From the IMG/VR virus record IMGVR_UViG_3300025759_000840, positions 1 to 21,409 of that record: a stretch of 21,409 nucleotides of DNA; one strand, written 5' to 3'. The translations under genes and the position numbers were made by a program. The stretch is from a virus. Of this stretch, positions 20,640-21,409 are shown one piece after another. The notes below the pieces were generated by a model. It was not told where the DNA came from, did no database searches, and saw only the letters and a list, made by a program, of their open reading frames with translations. Each line of letters opens with the position of its first letter. The first letter of the stretch is position 1.

Positions 20640-21293
20640 ATGATTAAAAAATTTATTATTAGAAAAAGTCCTAAGTTTAAAGGTATTACTAAATTACCAG
20701 CACAAAAAAAACCTAAAGTAAAACCATTTAGTTCTGATGCATCTATATTAAGACAACATAGAGCTGAAAAACTTGCAGCTAAATCTGAAGCTAGTGCTAT
20801 GTCTATTGGTTTGCAAAGAGTAAGAGCTAAAGGTATGCAATTATTTAGTAAAACAAAATTTTATAAAACAAAACCTGGTACTAATTTTACTGTTAAAACA
20901 ACAGAAGGTAAAAGAGCTTTAGGTATTGTTGAAAGAGCTAAAACTAGAGCTATTAAAATAGCTAGAACTAAAGGTATATCTACTTTAGAATCTAAAAGTA
21001 AATCTTTAAATGTACCTATTAGAAGATATGGTAGTCAAAAATCTAAATTTGTTCAAAAACTTACAGAACAAGAATCAAGAGAATTAGGTTTTCCACCATC
21101 AGAAGTTTTTAAATCAAGTAAAAAAACTCCTATGACTGATGTAGATAAAGTTTTAAGTCAATTTTCTACAGCAGAAAAGTTTAATCCTAAAACAGGTAAA
21201 TATCAAACTATAAGAAGATATGATGTAAGAACTAAATCTGGAAGAATGGGTAGAGCACCAACTTATAGAGAATTACAAAAACGTAAAAAATAA
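20640..21293 (+). CDS. Highly basic protein (217 aa), unknown function
   Basis: The 217-aa protein MIKKFIIRKSPKFKGITKLP has basic residues throughout (PAQKKPKVKPF, KSEASAMSIGLQRVRAKGMQ, ERAKTRAIKIARTKGI, IRRYGSQKSKFVQK and a KSGRMGRAPTYRELQKRKK end). About a quarter of its residues are Lys or Arg with few acidic ones. The central part is probably helical. I recognise no domain. High charge in the ejection-protein region suggests an internal protein bound to packaged DNA, by inference only. It starts 8 nt after the previous gene and overlaps the next ATG as TAATG. Confidence 0.75.
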   Translation: MIKKFIIRKSPKFKGITKLPAQKKPKVKPFSSDASILRQHRAEKLAAKSEASAMSIGLQRVRAKGMQLFSKTKFYKTKPGTNFTVKTTEGKRALGIVERAKTRAIKIARTKGISTLESKSKSLNVPIRRYGSQKSKFVQKLTEQESRELGFPPSEVFKSSKKTPMTDVDKVLSQFSTAEKFNPKTGKYQTIRRYDVRTKSGRMGRAPTYRELQKRKK

Positions 21294-21409
21294 TGGCTAA
21301 CGATTTTGATCTTAATGAACCAAAACTTAAAGATCCAGTTAGACAAATACCAGATGGTTTACAAGAACCTATAGAAGATAAAACTCCTGGGTTCTTTCAA
21401 TCTTTAAGA
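21293..21409 (+). CDS. N-terminal fragment of a further virion-cluster protein (3' partial)
   Basis: The gene starts with the ATG in TAATG at 21293 and runs open to the window edge, giving 39 residues: MANDFDLNEPKLKDPVRQIP followed by DGLQEPIEDKTPGFFQSLR. The visible part is polar, acidic and proline-containing, as in disordered N-termini of large internal virion proteins. Identity cannot be decided from this fragment; in podoviruses of this layout a long ejection or transglycosylase-bearing protein often lies here. Confidence 0.65.
   Translation, partial: MANDFDLNEPKLKDPVRQIPDGLQEPIEDKTPGFFQSLR

Overview
This 21.4-kb window is the virion-morphogenesis half of an AT-rich tailed phage, most likely a marine podovirus infecting an alphaproteobacterium of the SAR11/Pelagibacter kind. 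That host guess is inference. It rests on the low GC (roughly a third, by eye), strong preference for AGA arginine codons, very tight gene packing, and resemblance of many proteins to those of uncultured marine podoviruses and pelagiphages. Every credible gene is on the + strand and the largest gap is 106 bp. I see no tRNA, CRISPR array, IS element, integrase, replication gene or endolysin.

Layout. (1) Positions 1-1695: nine consecutive mini-genes (32-111 aa, the first cut by the window edge). All but one encode strongly lysine/arginine-rich proteins, and they are joined mostly by TAATG or ATGA stop-start overlaps. (2) 1695-5586: packaging genes: a probable small terminase, the large terminase, an SU10-type portal, and a small conserved protein whose gene overlaps the portal by 80 nt. 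(3) 5632-7551: an acidic coiled-coil scaffold candidate and an SU10-type major capsid protein. (4) 7552-8670: three small genes, the first being a decoration-protein candidate bracketed by two GC-rich RNA hairpins. (5) 8670-10938: head-tail adaptor, tail nozzle and a 49-aa protein. (6) 10940-17278: a block of receptor-binding genes: a 593-aa fibre with 15 decapeptide repeats, then a run of smaller fibre or tip proteins. Three of these are each followed directly by a small chaperone-like gene. The run is bracketed by two proteins of about 110 aa that look like paralogues. (7) 17275-21409: a GNAT-like protein (compare T7 gp13), two Gly-rich internal or ejection-protein candidates, a 31-aa single-span membrane protein, a protein with a tape-measure-like C-terminal motif, a very basic 217-aa protein, and the start of one more gene.

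How they work together. The terminase pair would drive DNA through the portal into a shell built from the major capsid protein on the scaffold. Decoration proteins would stabilise it, adaptor and nozzle would close it, fibres would be added with dedicated chaperones, and the proteins of the last region would be packaged inside for ejection. Clear Shine-Dalgarno sequences precede the genes expected to be made in quantity or to begin a new translation unit (scaffold, capsid, decoration, fibres, internal proteins). Others depend on stop-start coupling.

The most interesting features are the tandem fibre-plus-chaperone cassettes with their paralogous brackets, the basic mini-protein array, the paired hairpins around the decoration gene, and the tiny membrane protein inside the ejection cluster.
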